This document shows, piece after piece, positions 19,656 to 28,274 of a stretch of 38,761 bases of DNA. The notes beneath the pieces were generated by a model. The model had not been told where the DNA came from. It saw only the letters and a program-made list of their open reading frames with translations, and ran no database searches. The DNA comes from DASYQD01 sp036005845. GTDB lineage: Bacteria > Acidobacteriota > Thermoanaerobaculia > Multivoradales > JAIOJS01. A program made the position numbers and the translations under genes. Where the stretch lies: NCBI GenBank assembly GCA_036005845.1, contig DASYQD010000116.1, positions 1 to 38,761 of the forward strand. The letters run 5' to 3'. Position 1 is the stretch's first letter; each line of letters opens with the position of its first letter.

Positions 19656-20494
19656 TCCTCCTTAAGACGGTCGTGGCCGCCCGTTTTCCCGCCGTCGGCG
19701 CCGAGCCTCCGCCGTGCGCCACGGCCGGTGCGCACGTCGGAACCCCACCCGAGGTCGTCGCCGCGAAGGCCGCGCTCCGCGAGCCCCCGCCGCAGGTCCG
19801 CCAGCAGCCGCTCGATCCGGCGGTAAAGAGGCCGCGCGTCGAGGCGAAGCGTCCGCGCCACGTCGGCGATCTGCATCTCTTCGGCGAACCTCAGGCGAAG
19901 AACGAGTTGATCTTGCGGCGCAAGCTCGCGCATCAACTCGATGACGACGGCGGTCGCCTTGCGCTTGCGAGCCGAGACCTCCTCCTCGATCACGCCCTCG
20001 TCCGCAGCCGCCCTCGGGTCGGCCAGGGATTCCAGCGCGTTCTCGCCTTCAAACCGGCGCGGCGATCGCGCCGGCAGCCGCGCCTCCAGGTCCTCCAGCA
20101 CCTCTCGGCGCAGCTCGGGATCGACGCCTCGCAGGGTCTGGTAGGCCTCCTCGAAGCTCCGACCGTCGCGCGCCCGCAGCGTTTCCAAGCGCACCGCCAA
20201 CGACCCCAACCGCTTCGCCTCCGCCGACGGGCGCCAGGCGCCCCACTTCGAGATCCGGTAATCGAGGAACAATCGTTGGATGACGACCAGCAGGTACGAC
20301 CCGATGTCTGCCCTACCCTGGTACGCGGCGAGGATCGCGTAGTCGTTGTCGACGAGCTTCAAGCGCGCCCACGCCGCGAAGTCCTCGGTCTCTTCTTGAT
20401 CGCAGCGGTGTCGCCGCGCGATGAAGCGGAGGATCCGCTCGATGACGCGCTGGTGAGCCAGGTAGAGATGCTCGCGGGACATGCTCGCGAGCAT
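19652..20494 (-). CDS. ECF-like sigma factor with long linker and C-terminal extension
   Basis: The 280-aa protein has a region-2-like segment at about 20-90 (ERILRFIARRHR, AAYQGRADIGSYLLVVIQRL, the -10-binding helix) and region 4 at about 188-240 (LAPQDQLVLRLRFAEEMQIADVARTLRL and the following helix). The linker between them is about 95 residues, far longer than usual for ECF factors. About 40 Gly/Arg-rich residues follow region 4. The start is ATG 20494 or ATG 20482; neither has a clear ribosome-binding site. It overlaps its anti-sigma gene by ATGA and lies 46 nt after the subtilase gene. It probably drives its own cluster, but its targets are unknown. Confidence 0.8.
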   Translation of the reverse strand: MLASMSREHLYLAHQRVIERILRFIARRHRCDQEETEDFAAWARLKLVDNDYAILAAYQGRADIGSYLLVVIQRLFLDYRISKWGAWRPSAEAKRLGSLAVRLETLRARDGRSFEEAYQTLRGVDPELRREVLEDLEARLPARSPRRFEGENALESLADPRAAADEGVIEEEVSARKRKATAVVIELMRELAPQDQLVLRLRFAEEMQIADVARTLRLDARPLYRRIERLLADLRRGLAERGLRGDDLGWGSDVRTGRGARRRLGADGGKTGGHDRLKEE

Positions 20495-20540
20495 TCTACG
20501 GCTGGCCTGATCCTGCCTTCTCCGCGGCCCCGCTCACCCC

Positions 20541-22160
20541 TCAGAGCAGTCCGTCGGCGGCACGCTGCGCTACCGTCGCCGCCACCTCGTTGGCGGGGAG
20601 ATCCTTGAGATCGTTGTGTTGCGCGAACGCGGCGTCTGGAAATGCTTCCTTGAGCTTGGCAATCGCGCCCTTCATGTTGATCATGTTGCCGAGATCGGTC
20701 GGCCCACCCGTCGGCGGCGGCGTGCCGCCGAGCTGCAGGCAGCGCCGCACCGCGAGCACGGTGTCCGCGTTCTGCGGAATGCTGTTCGCCTTCAGAATTC
20801 CCGACAGCGAAGCGACAGCGGCGACCACCAGCGCCGCGGCCGCCGAGGTGCCGTCGAAGAATGTGTAGGATTCCGCGCCGAGATCACTCGACTGCAGAGA
20901 CTCGAACGGGCTGCCCTTCCCGCCGGCGCTCACCACGCAAGTGCCCCAGGCGTGCAGGTCAACTCGCCCGCCATGATTGGACTGGAAGTGGAAGGTCGGA
21001 CTCAGGCGGCGCCCGCTGGGGAAGGCGGCGCCGACCACGATCGCGCCGTTGTCGCGATCTGCCGCCCGTTGCAGGGGGATCCCGCTGTTGCCGGCGGCAG
21101 TGACGACATGGATGCCGTTCTGGAAGGCGATCCACGACGCCAGCCAGCCGTCGAAATAGGTCTCGATCGGCATCTCATCTATCAAGCCGTTCTGGCGGAT
21201 GTTGATCTCGATCACCACCACGTCTCCGGCTGCGAGCTCGCCCCTCTCGATGGCGTCGACGAGGGCGAACGGGTGGTCGAGGAAAGGCAAGCCGTGGTCC
21301 GTCTCGTTGACGGACGAGAAGAGGACGCTCGCCGCGGGCGCGATCCCCACCATACCGACCAACTCTTTCGTCGACTCCACCCGCACCGGCCGGCCGCAGA
21401 TCAGGCTCTGCACGGCCGTCCCATGTGGGTCGCGGTCGTTTCCCGGGCGCAGTCTCCTGACGCGAGGCGCCGCCTCACCTCCCAGACTCTCGTGCGGAGT
21501 GGATCCGGACTCGAGGTCCAGCACGGTGACCGACTCACCGAATCCCCCCACGTACTTCCAGGCCTCTGTGACATCCAACCCGTGGGCGGTGTCGTCGACG
21601 CCAAACAGATAGCGCTGCCGCGGCACGAGGAAACGGCGCGCGGTCGTAACCGGCGTCGGTTCCGTGCAGAACGAGGAACTGGCGGTCTCGATGACCATGG
21701 GAAGCGCAGGTGCGACAACTCGGTCGGTGGCTAGCTGCACTGCGAACTGGGGGGAGCTCGAGCTGACCAGGCTGCGGGGCACGAGGGTCGATACGATCGA
21801 GTCCGACAGGCGCCAGACCCCTTGACGGATGGCATCAACGAGGGCGCGGCGATCCTTCGGTCGGCTATCGACGCGCATGCCGGTGATGCGTTTCGCGCCG
21901 AGAAAAGCCGCAAAAAGATCGGGTTCGGTGATCCAGGCCTCGAAATACTCATGCGGCTTGCCGACTTCGGTAGGCAAGGCGCTGAGCTGCTGCGCGAAGC
22001 GTTGACTGAGGACGCGGCCGAGGTCGCGGAAAACCGCTTGCGGACCGCGTTCGACTCGTGACATGCCGAACTCGGTCAACAGGTTCTTGTTGTACTGCTC
22101 AACCGAAGCGTCACTCGCCAGAGCCTCGGGTTGGGTGACTCGCCAGACGAAACGGGACAT
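20541..22160 (-). CDS. S8 subtilisin-family serine protease without signal peptide
   Basis: The 539-aa protein carries a full S8 triad: D215 (TVLDLESG), H246 (DPHGTAVQSL) and S439 (FDGTSAAAAL), with oxyanion Asn 358 (TAAGNSG). The Asp motif is DLE and not the usual DTG/DSG, as in the S8_11-like branch. The first 170 residues are an unassigned N-terminal domain, possibly a regulatory or propeptide region. There is no signal peptide or transmembrane segment, so the enzyme is predicted cytoplasmic unless exported by another route. The start ATG 22160 has AGGAGGG about 6 nt upstream and lies 11 nt after the lipoprotein stop. The context links it to the CHAT protease and sigma pair. Confidence 0.88.
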   Translation of the reverse strand: MSRFVWRVTQPEALASDASVEQYNKNLLTEFGMSRVERGPQAVFRDLGRVLSQRFAQQLSALPTEVGKPHEYFEAWITEPDLFAAFLGAKRITGMRVDSRPKDRRALVDAIRQGVWRLSDSIVSTLVPRSLVSSSSPQFAVQLATDRVVAPALPMVIETASSSFCTEPTPVTTARRFLVPRQRYLFGVDDTAHGLDVTEAWKYVGGFGESVTVLDLESGSTPHESLGGEAAPRVRRLRPGNDRDPHGTAVQSLICGRPVRVESTKELVGMVGIAPAASVLFSSVNETDHGLPFLDHPFALVDAIERGELAAGDVVVIEINIRQNGLIDEMPIETYFDGWLASWIAFQNGIHVVTAAGNSGIPLQRAADRDNGAIVVGAAFPSGRRLSPTFHFQSNHGGRVDLHAWGTCVVSAGGKGSPFESLQSSDLGAESYTFFDGTSAAAALVVAAVASLSGILKANSIPQNADTVLAVRRCLQLGGTPPPTGGPTDLGNMINMKGAIAKLKEAFPDAAFAQHNDLKDLPANEVAATVAQRAADGLL

Positions 22161-22171
22161 GGTGGGCCCTC

Positions 22172-23332
22172 CTAGCCGCCGGTGCTCGGCGAACAGCTGC
22201 CGCGCGGATCCGTGTCCGGTGGGTCTTCGGCGCGGAGCTCGAGCGAATGCTCGCGCGCGGGCGCTGTGGCCAGGTAGTTGAGTGCCATCACCCAGTCGAC
22301 GTGGGTGCCCACGCAGGCTGCAACGCTCTCCTCGCCCCCGGCCACCGCCACCGGGTCGTTCGCGATGAGCAGGCGCACCGTCTGCCCCTGTGTGCTCGAG
22401 ATGGTCAGCAGCGGTTTCGGGGGCTGTGCCGCATCGGCGAGGCTACGGCCCATGATCTGTACGTCGCCCGTTGCCTCGAGCTCGACCTGCACCTGGTCCG
22501 CCACCGCCCGTGTGCCCCAATCGCTGACTCCTTCGGTCTTGTACGTCGCGAACTGGGTGTTCTTCCCTGGGATCAGCCGGCCGGACTGGAGCGATCCCTT
22601 GTCGAGAAACAGGCGCGCGGCGAGCAGCGGATAGCCCTCCGCGCCCACGGGTGTCGGGCTCTGTGGGCGATAGGACGGCGCGAACAGCTCTTGGCGAAAA
22701 GCGCCGCTCTGATGGGTCAGGGCCAGGGTTTCGGTCAGGTTGCGGACCCACCGATAGTCCTGCTGCTGCTCGGCGAACGAGGTATGAGCCTCACAGCCCT
22801 CGGAGCCCGGTTCGCAGGGCTCCTTTCCGACCGCGCCGCCGGAGAACGGTGCCGGCGGAGTGGAGATGTCTCCCACCAGTGTCAAGTGGAGCGGTCTGAT
22901 GTCCAGTCCCCGCAACGTCTTTGGTGGGGTGCGTGGGAGGCCTGGCTTCGGTGGATTGAGGCCTGGCTCACAGGCGGTGACCTCGCTGTCCCCGCCAGCC
23001 GAGGTGAGCGTGACACCCGCGGGGAGATCTTCAACCTTCGGAAACAGGAGCCGCGGCTCATGCTTGGCGAGGAGCACGAGGGCGGTTCCCTCCGCTGGGC
23101 TGGGGTCGGTCGAGAACTTGAGCTTGGAGACGTCGTCGGTGTTGCCGAGAAACACCCAGGTCCCTTCGCGCTTCGGCGACAGGGTGGCGAGGCCCTGAAC
23201 GACGAGCTCGATCTTGTAAGACTGCGACGCTGCGGCCTCGCGAGGCGGTGGAACGTTGGACTTCGGCCCTCCGCAACAGGCCGCCAGCGACGAACAGATC
23301 AGCGTCAGCAAAACCACGGCTCGGTCTCTCAT
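22172..23332 (-). CDS. Unrecognised lipoprotein between CHAT and subtilase genes
   Basis: The start ATG 23332 is preferred over 23353 because GGGAGG lies 7 nt upstream and it yields a clean lipoprotein leader (MRDRAVVLLTLICSSLAAC, lipidated Cys 19). The 386-aa product is beta-rich and Pro/Gly-rich with several extra cysteines (TACEPG, PCEPGSEGCEAH, SVAACVG, GSCSP) that could form disulfides in the periplasm. I recognise no domain. It begins 4 nt after the CHAT stop and ends 11 nt before the subtilase, so it is firmly part of this operon. It may be the envelope sensor or substrate of the protease set; this is speculation. Confidence 0.78.
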   Translation of the reverse strand: MRDRAVVLLTLICSSLAACCGGPKSNVPPPREAAASQSYKIELVVQGLATLSPKREGTWVFLGNTDDVSKLKFSTDPSPAEGTALVLLAKHEPRLLFPKVEDLPAGVTLTSAGGDSEVTACEPGLNPPKPGLPRTPPKTLRGLDIRPLHLTLVGDISTPPAPFSGGAVGKEPCEPGSEGCEAHTSFAEQQQDYRWVRNLTETLALTHQSGAFRQELFAPSYRPQSPTPVGAEGYPLLAARLFLDKGSLQSGRLIPGKNTQFATYKTEGVSDWGTRAVADQVQVELEATGDVQIMGRSLADAAQPPKPLLTISSTQGQTVRLLIANDPVAVAGGEESVAACVGTHVDWVMALNYLATAPAREHSLELRAEDPPDTDPRGSCSPSTGG

Positions 23333-23336
23333 CTCG

Positions 23337-26300
23337 TTACCTCCCGGACACATCGCCGGCGACGCCGCCGGCGAGCAATTGATAGGTCGACCACGCCGCG
23401 GGCCGCCGCAGGGCGGGGTCGGTGGAGCTCAGGAACTGCTGTTGCGCCGAGCGCAGCGCGGCCGCGGGCGCCTCGCCGCGGCGCAACGCCGCATGGAAAG
23501 CGACGGAGAACTTCGCCGCCGCACTGTCCTCGACGTCCCACAGACTGGCGACTACGTCGGGGACGCCGCGGCTGAGGAAGGCCCGCGCCAGGCTCTGAGC
23601 GCCGCGCGCGCCGGACACCGTCCCGGCAGCCGACCGGCAGCCGGCGAGAACGGCCAGCAAGGGACGCTCCAGCGGCCCGCGGGGCAGATCCGTCGCGCCC
23701 AGAGTGGCGCCATAGAGGTCGAGCCCCGCTGGGGCCTCCCGCGCGTGTCCCGCGAAGTGGAAGAGCGCGTGACGCGGCAGCTCGCGGAGCACGGCCTCGG
23801 GAGTGGCTGCCGCGCCGCGCAGCACGAGGGCCCCCGGATAGATCGACTCGATGTCCTGCAGCTCCTTGGCAACGCCGGGCAGCAGCTCGCCGTCGCCGCC
23901 GCTCGCGCCTTCGCCGCCGACGACGAGCACCGACGCCGCGCGCGCAGCGGCGGCTGTGCGACCGGCGTCCGCGCGGGCGGCGTAGCGGCTGGAGCTGGCG
24001 GCGATGGTGATCGTGTAGTGCTCGGCGAGGTAGGAGTGGTCGGCGAGTGTCAGCGCCGCGAACGGGAGCGACCACAGCGCACGGTCGGGCACGATGACGA
24101 GCGCCGAGATGCCTGCGAGGTGCGGCGCGACAGTGGCGAGGAGGAGGGCGCGGAGATGCTCGGCGTTGGCTTCGGCCGCGGTGGGCTCCTCCTCGCGTAG
24201 CGTGCGTACGTAGTCGCCAACCGCCGCCGCCAGGGTGGCCGCCGGCAGCGGCTCCTCATGGAAGAGGACGCGGTCGGGCAGCACCAGCCACGAGTAGAGC
24301 CGGTCGGGAAGCGCGAGGTACTCGAGGATCGCCGTGCCCGTCGGGGTCGTCGACGGCACGGCGGAGGGCAGGAGGTCGATCGACGACGCCTCGACCGTCT
24401 CCAGCGGATCGGCGAGACCGCGCACTCGCAGGCGCTCGGCAGCCAGCCGTCCCGCCGACGGCGTGCCGCCTTTCTCGACCTCGAGCCGCACCAGCATCTC
24501 GAAGAGTCGCCGGCCCTGTTCCCGCAGAGCGTTGCGGTCCTTGTCGGTGGCGGCCTCATGCAGTTGGCGGTCGAGCTCGGCGAGGCCGCCCTCGATGTCG
24601 CTTGCGCCGGCCGCGAAGTCGCGCGCCTGCAGGCGCACGGCGGCGCGATCGGAGAACAGGTCGATGAGGAGGAACTGCATGGCCTTCGCCTTCTCCATCG
24701 CTCGGTTGAGCAGCCCGAGCGCGCGCTGCGGCTCGACGGCGGCGGCAAGCCGCGCCTGCACCTGCAGCACGGCCACCTCGACGTTGAGCTGCTCTTCGGG
24801 ATCGGGGATGTCCAACGCGTGGAGGTGCGCTTGGCGGAGGTCTTCCTCGGCCCCATCGAGACCGAGTCGCTGCAGCAGGTCGGCATGCTGCCAGTACCCC
24901 CTGGCGATCCAGTTTGGGTTGCGCTCGTCCTTGGCCAGCCGCAACGCCTCGTCCTGGAAGTAGAGGGCCGTGGACTCCTCGCCGCTGCGCTGCAGGGTGT
25001 CCACCGCGTCGTTGAGCACGTTGAAGAGCCGCCTCGGCTTGACTATCCATGGCAGGTCGTCGAGCACGGCCGCCATCTCATGCTCGGCGTCGTCGTCGCG
25101 GCCCATGGCATGCAGGGCCCAGATGCGTAGCGCCCGGATCGCGGCGCGGTTCTCGACTTCCTGACTGCTGGCGAACGCGCCCTCGGCGAGCTCGAACGAC
25201 GCCAGCGCCGACGTCCACTCCCCGAGGCGCTCGCGGGTGAGGCCCACCATCCAGGCGACGTGGCCGGCGAGCACGCGGCGATCGCGGCCCGTCGCCAGCG
25301 CCCCCAGCGGTTCGAGGAGCGCCAACGCCTTGCGGTTGTCGGGCGCGTGGTAGACGGCGACCGCTTCGCGGTAGCGCGCCCACGACGCGAACGGCGAGCC
25401 CGCCTCGACGAACAACCGGATCGCTTCCTTCAGTAGCGCACGGGACGGGGAGTAGTTCTCCGCCTCCTGCAGCACTCGCGCATCCCGATAGAGCCGGTGT
25501 CCGTGAGCGAGGAGGAGCAGCCGGGTGCGGTTGCCCTTGGCCGCCAGCTCCGTCGCCTCGACGAGGGCCCGCACGGAGTCTTGCGTCAGGGTGTCGCGCG
25601 TGGTCTCGGCGAGCGCCAGCGAGGCGGCCTGGAGGGCGTCGAGGACGTGGCGCGCCGCCGCGTCGTCTCCCCTGTCGACCGCGTCTCCCCACTGTCCGAG
25701 CCACTCGTCCTCAACCGCGGTTCGCACTTGTTGCGGGAAATCCCGCACCACCGACTGCATCCGGGTCGCGTCGCCGCCGCGGGTCTGTGCCCGTAGCTCG
25801 AGCAGCCTCTTACGCCAGCGTTGAGCGGCGTCGGGGAGCTGCAGATCGAGATCATGGCGGCGGGCCTCGTCTTGCCAGCCCCCTCTCGCGGACCGCCTCA
25901 GACTCGCCCAAGCCGCACCGGCCTCTCGCCTCAGGCCGAGGTGCTCGAGGGCCAGCGCGCGGGTCATGCGCGGCTCCTCTCCCCCGCCGTGGGCGATCGC
26001 CTGCTCGGCGACGCGAACGGCGCGCGCAAGATCGGTGACTCGCCGATCGCGAACGCCGCGCTCAAACGTTGCGGCGGCAAGGTCCGCGAGAATGCGCGAG
26101 TCGTGAGGGCTGCTCTCGCTGGCGCGCGCGAGCAGGGCGATGCCTTCCTCGATGCGGTCCTGATGCAGCCGGAGCACACCGAGCGCCGCCACGGATTCCG
26201 CACCCGGCCTCTCCTCCGCGTCGCGCTCGATCGCGGCCGCCGCGCGTGCGAGATCCAAGAGCCTCGCGGGCTCGCCGCTCGCCGACAGGGCACTAGCCGG

Positions 26301-26627
26301 CCGCGAGAATGGGGCGTACGCAAAGCCGCCGGTCAACGGCGCCTCGGTCGCTCGTACGCCTCGCACGGCGGCGGCCAGTGCGGCGTGCCCGGGCGAATAC
26401 GGCACCGACACCGCCGTCAGACGGCCGGCGGCAAGGGTCAGGGGCAGCGCGATCGCGATCGGCAGCGCCAACCCGCTTCGGCCCTGCAGATGGAGCATGG
26501 GGTCGAGGACAACATACCCCAACCCCTGGGGACGAGCCAGCCAGGTGTTAGACGCGTCGAGGCCCGCCAGGCCGTCGTGACCCGTCGGCGTCAACCATCC
26601 TCTCGACTCGGGAGCCTCGCCTCTCAT
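23337..26627 (-). CDS. TPR-CHAT caspase-like cysteine protease
   Basis: The 1096-aa protein has a hydrophobic stretch at about 52-68 (GLALPIAIALPLTLAAG) that may anchor it in the membrane. A long helical TPR-like region spans about 140-720. A C-terminal CHAT domain spans about 770-1090, with the His-Cys dyad H961 (FHFAGHA) and C997 (VLAGCRSAAG) and the downstream GVPDVVASLWDVED segment. CHAT domains are caspase-clan proteases; in Csx29 (TPR-CHAT) and related systems the TPR part senses a partner and unleashes cleavage. It is the first gene of the six-gene cluster. The start ATG 26627 has no strong ribosome-binding site. Both catalytic residues are intact. Confidence 0.9.
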   Translation of the reverse strand: MRGEAPESRGWLTPTGHDGLAGLDASNTWLARPQGLGYVVLDPMLHLQGRSGLALPIAIALPLTLAAGRLTAVSVPYSPGHAALAAAVRGVRATEAPLTGGFAYAPFSRPASALSASGEPARLLDLARAAAAIERDAEERPGAESVAALGVLRLHQDRIEEGIALLARASESSPHDSRILADLAAATFERGVRDRRVTDLARAVRVAEQAIAHGGGEEPRMTRALALEHLGLRREAGAAWASLRRSARGGWQDEARRHDLDLQLPDAAQRWRKRLLELRAQTRGGDATRMQSVVRDFPQQVRTAVEDEWLGQWGDAVDRGDDAAARHVLDALQAASLALAETTRDTLTQDSVRALVEATELAAKGNRTRLLLLAHGHRLYRDARVLQEAENYSPSRALLKEAIRLFVEAGSPFASWARYREAVAVYHAPDNRKALALLEPLGALATGRDRRVLAGHVAWMVGLTRERLGEWTSALASFELAEGAFASSQEVENRAAIRALRIWALHAMGRDDDAEHEMAAVLDDLPWIVKPRRLFNVLNDAVDTLQRSGEESTALYFQDEALRLAKDERNPNWIARGYWQHADLLQRLGLDGAEEDLRQAHLHALDIPDPEEQLNVEVAVLQVQARLAAAVEPQRALGLLNRAMEKAKAMQFLLIDLFSDRAAVRLQARDFAAGASDIEGGLAELDRQLHEAATDKDRNALREQGRRLFEMLVRLEVEKGGTPSAGRLAAERLRVRGLADPLETVEASSIDLLPSAVPSTTPTGTAILEYLALPDRLYSWLVLPDRVLFHEEPLPAATLAAAVGDYVRTLREEEPTAAEANAEHLRALLLATVAPHLAGISALVIVPDRALWSLPFAALTLADHSYLAEHYTITIAASSSRYAARADAGRTAAAARAASVLVVGGEGASGGDGELLPGVAKELQDIESIYPGALVLRGAAATPEAVLRELPRHALFHFAGHAREAPAGLDLYGATLGATDLPRGPLERPLLAVLAGCRSAAGTVSGARGAQSLARAFLSRGVPDVVASLWDVEDSAAAKFSVAFHAALRRGEAPAAALRSAQQQFLSSTDPALRRPAAWSTYQLLAGGVAGDVSGR

Positions 26628-26677
26628 TGTCTATGGAGACGTACGCACCCGGCCCTTTCGCGACCCGACAGCGCGGC

Positions 26678-26701
26678 GACGCGATTATTGCGACAGGGTT
26701 C
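26678..26701 (-). promoter_or_regulatory. Possible ECF-type promoter upstream of the CHAT gene
   Basis: On the minus strand GAACC (26697-26701) is followed after 15 nt by CGTC (26678-26681), about 50 nt before the CHAT start codon. This resembles the GAAC / CGTC form recognised by many ECF sigma factors, and the cluster encodes one. It rests on a short match in a GC-rich stretch. Confidence 0.3.
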
Positions 26702-26719
26702 GAGCGAGCTTCGGGACGG

Positions 26720-27613
26720 CTAGCGTGCGCGACGCCGCGCGATCGCCGCCGCAAGGCGGTCGGCGCTGCCCTCGGCGTGGGCAACGAAGACCGAGGGCTC
26801 GCAGAGCTCGAGCTCGAGCACTCCCGGGCTGCCGTCGGTGAGAGGCACGAGGTCGACGCGGGCGTAGAGCAGCGGCGCCGTCTCGGCGGGCAACTGCGCG
26901 GCGGCGGCGCGCAACGCGGCATCTCCCACTTCGCGTTCGGCCGCCGAGGGCTCCCGCGGCTGAATCTCTTCGCGGGCGAAGAGGCCGCCGACCATCTGCG
27001 GGCCGGCGGCGAAGATGGCGCCTTTGCGAACGGCGTGGCTGAAGCGGCCGTCGAAGTAGAGAAGCGCCGTCTCGCCGTGCTCGTCGACGCAGCGCTGGTA
27101 GGGCTGCACCATCGCAACCCGGCCTGCAGCCTGGAGTCGTGCGATGTGCGCCAGCGCGGAGTCGCGCTCACCGGTGCGATAGCGGGCGGTGTCGTTCGAG
27201 CCCGCCGAGATCGCGGGCTTCACGATTACGTCCAGCCCATCATCGTGCGGCAACTCCGGCGCCGCATCACCAGGCTCGACGAAAGTCGTCGGCACGATCG
27301 GCACTTCCGCCCGCTCGAGGTCGCGCAGGTAGCGCTTGTCGCTGTTCCAGCGCAGCACGCTCACCGGGTTATGGAGCCGGCTCACCGCGGCGACGCGCTC
27401 GGCCCAGGCGAGGAACTCCTCACGGCGCGCGAAGTAGTCCCAGGTCGAGCGCACGACGACGAGGTCGAACGCGCTCCACTCGGCCGCCGCGTCGTCCCAC
27501 ACCACCTCTTCCGCCTCGAGCCCCCGCGCGCGGAGAGCTGCCAGCAGCAGCGGCATGTCCTCGTCGAGCCCGCGGGCGCGCTCGGCGGTGACTAGTGCGA
27601 CGCGGCCGGGCAT
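26720..27613 (-). CDS. ATP-grasp family protein (DcsG/RimK-like)
   Basis: The 297-aa protein begins with ALVTAERARGLDEDMPLL and has WDDAAAEWSAFDLVVVRSTWDY, a layout typical of the ATP-grasp group that includes the D-cycloserine ligase DcsG and many uncharacterised relatives. The ATP-grasp core includes IVKPAISAGSNDT (nucleotide-binding Lys and flexible loop), MVQPYQRCV and LYFDGRFSHAVRK. The metal-binding end has YARVDLV and VLELELCEPSVF. ATG 27613 (MPGRVALVTA) is preferred to TTG 27646. The substrate is unknown: probably ATP-dependent ligation of a carboxylate to an amine. It lies 92 nt upstream of the CHAT gene on the same strand; a functional link is uncertain. Confidence 0.82.
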   Translation of the reverse strand: MPGRVALVTAERARGLDEDMPLLLAALRARGLEAEEVVWDDAAAEWSAFDLVVVRSTWDYFARREEFLAWAERVAAVSRLHNPVSVLRWNSDKRYLRDLERAEVPIVPTTFVEPGDAAPELPHDDGLDVIVKPAISAGSNDTARYRTGERDSALAHIARLQAAGRVAMVQPYQRCVDEHGETALLYFDGRFSHAVRKGAIFAAGPQMVGGLFAREEIQPREPSAAEREVGDAALRAAAAQLPAETAPLLYARVDLVPLTDGSPGVLELELCEPSVFVAHAEGSADRLAAAIARRRAR

Positions 27614-27692
27614 GGAGATCGAGCTTGCGAGATCACAGCGAACCAAGTCCGCAAGTGCAGCCGCCGAGCCGCCCTCTCGACGCGGTGCCGCG

Positions 27693-28103
27693 CTAGTCCG
27701 TGATCTCGAGCTGGATGTCGTACCGCAGCGACGAGCCTTCCGCTATCAGCGTCGGCTCGGTGAGCTTGAGGCAGTAGTCGCCTTTGTTGAGCCCGAGCGA
27801 AAGCACCGAGCCCTTGATCAGCCCGAAGTTCCCGGCTGCGGTGCAGGTCGTCGTGTTGCCGGTCCCGGTGGTGAAGGTGATGCCGCCGTTGGCCGCGCTG
27901 GTGGTGCCGTCGGCCGCCACCGTCGCGAGGTCGACGGCGGTGACCCGCAGGTTCCCGGCGCTGTGCATCGACAGCGTGGTGATGGTGAAACCGGAGCGCG
28001 CCAGCGTGCCGGTGAGCGATTGGGTGCGCGTCGGATCGGTCGGTCCGTTGTCGCAGCCCCAGGCAAAGAGCAGGAGCGAGAGGGCAAGAAGGGCTCGGCG
28101 CAT
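27693..28103 (-). CDS. Small beta-rich lipoprotein, function unknown
   Basis: The 136-aa protein has a lipoprotein leader MRRALLALSLLLFAWGC (Cys 17) followed by a short Asp/Pro/Thr linker. The mature part is rich in Thr/Gly/Ser and strands, with one Cys pair (TTTCTAAG, GDYCLKL) that could form a disulfide. No family is recognised. It sits 26 nt downstream of tRNA-Gln on the same strand, so it may be transcribed from the tRNA promoter. GGAG lies about 12 nt before the start. Confidence 0.7.
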   Translation of the reverse strand: MRRALLALSLLLFAWGCDNGPTDPTRTQSLTGTLARSGFTITTLSMHSAGNLRVTAVDLATVAADGTTSAANGGITFTTGTGNTTTCTAAGNFGLIKGSVLSLGLNKGDYCLKLTEPTLIAEGSSLRYDIQLEITD

Positions 28104-28129
28104 GGTGGGCGGCGACTCCAGGTCGGGAG

Positions 28130-28203
28130 TGGCTGGGAGGCAGGGATTCGAACCCCGATAAAACGGTCCAGAGCCGTTTGTCCTACCGTTAGACGACCTC
28201 CCA
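28130..28203 (-). tRNA. tRNA-Gln (anticodon CTG)
   Basis: On the minus strand the acceptor arm is TGGGAGG paired with CCTCCCA, discriminator G, and an encoded CCA (28130-28132). The anticodon arm is AACGG / CTCTGGA / CCGTT, so the anticodon is CTG and reads CAG. The T-arm has the standard GGTTCGAATCC. Length with CCA is 74 nt. It lies between the gene downstream of sucA and a small lipoprotein gene. Confidence 0.93.
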
Positions 28204-28274
28204 GGGTGCCGGGCAGGGCCCCATGTTTTAGCCCGTCGCGCCGCGGCAGGTCAAGCCGCGCTCCCAGCAGCCGC

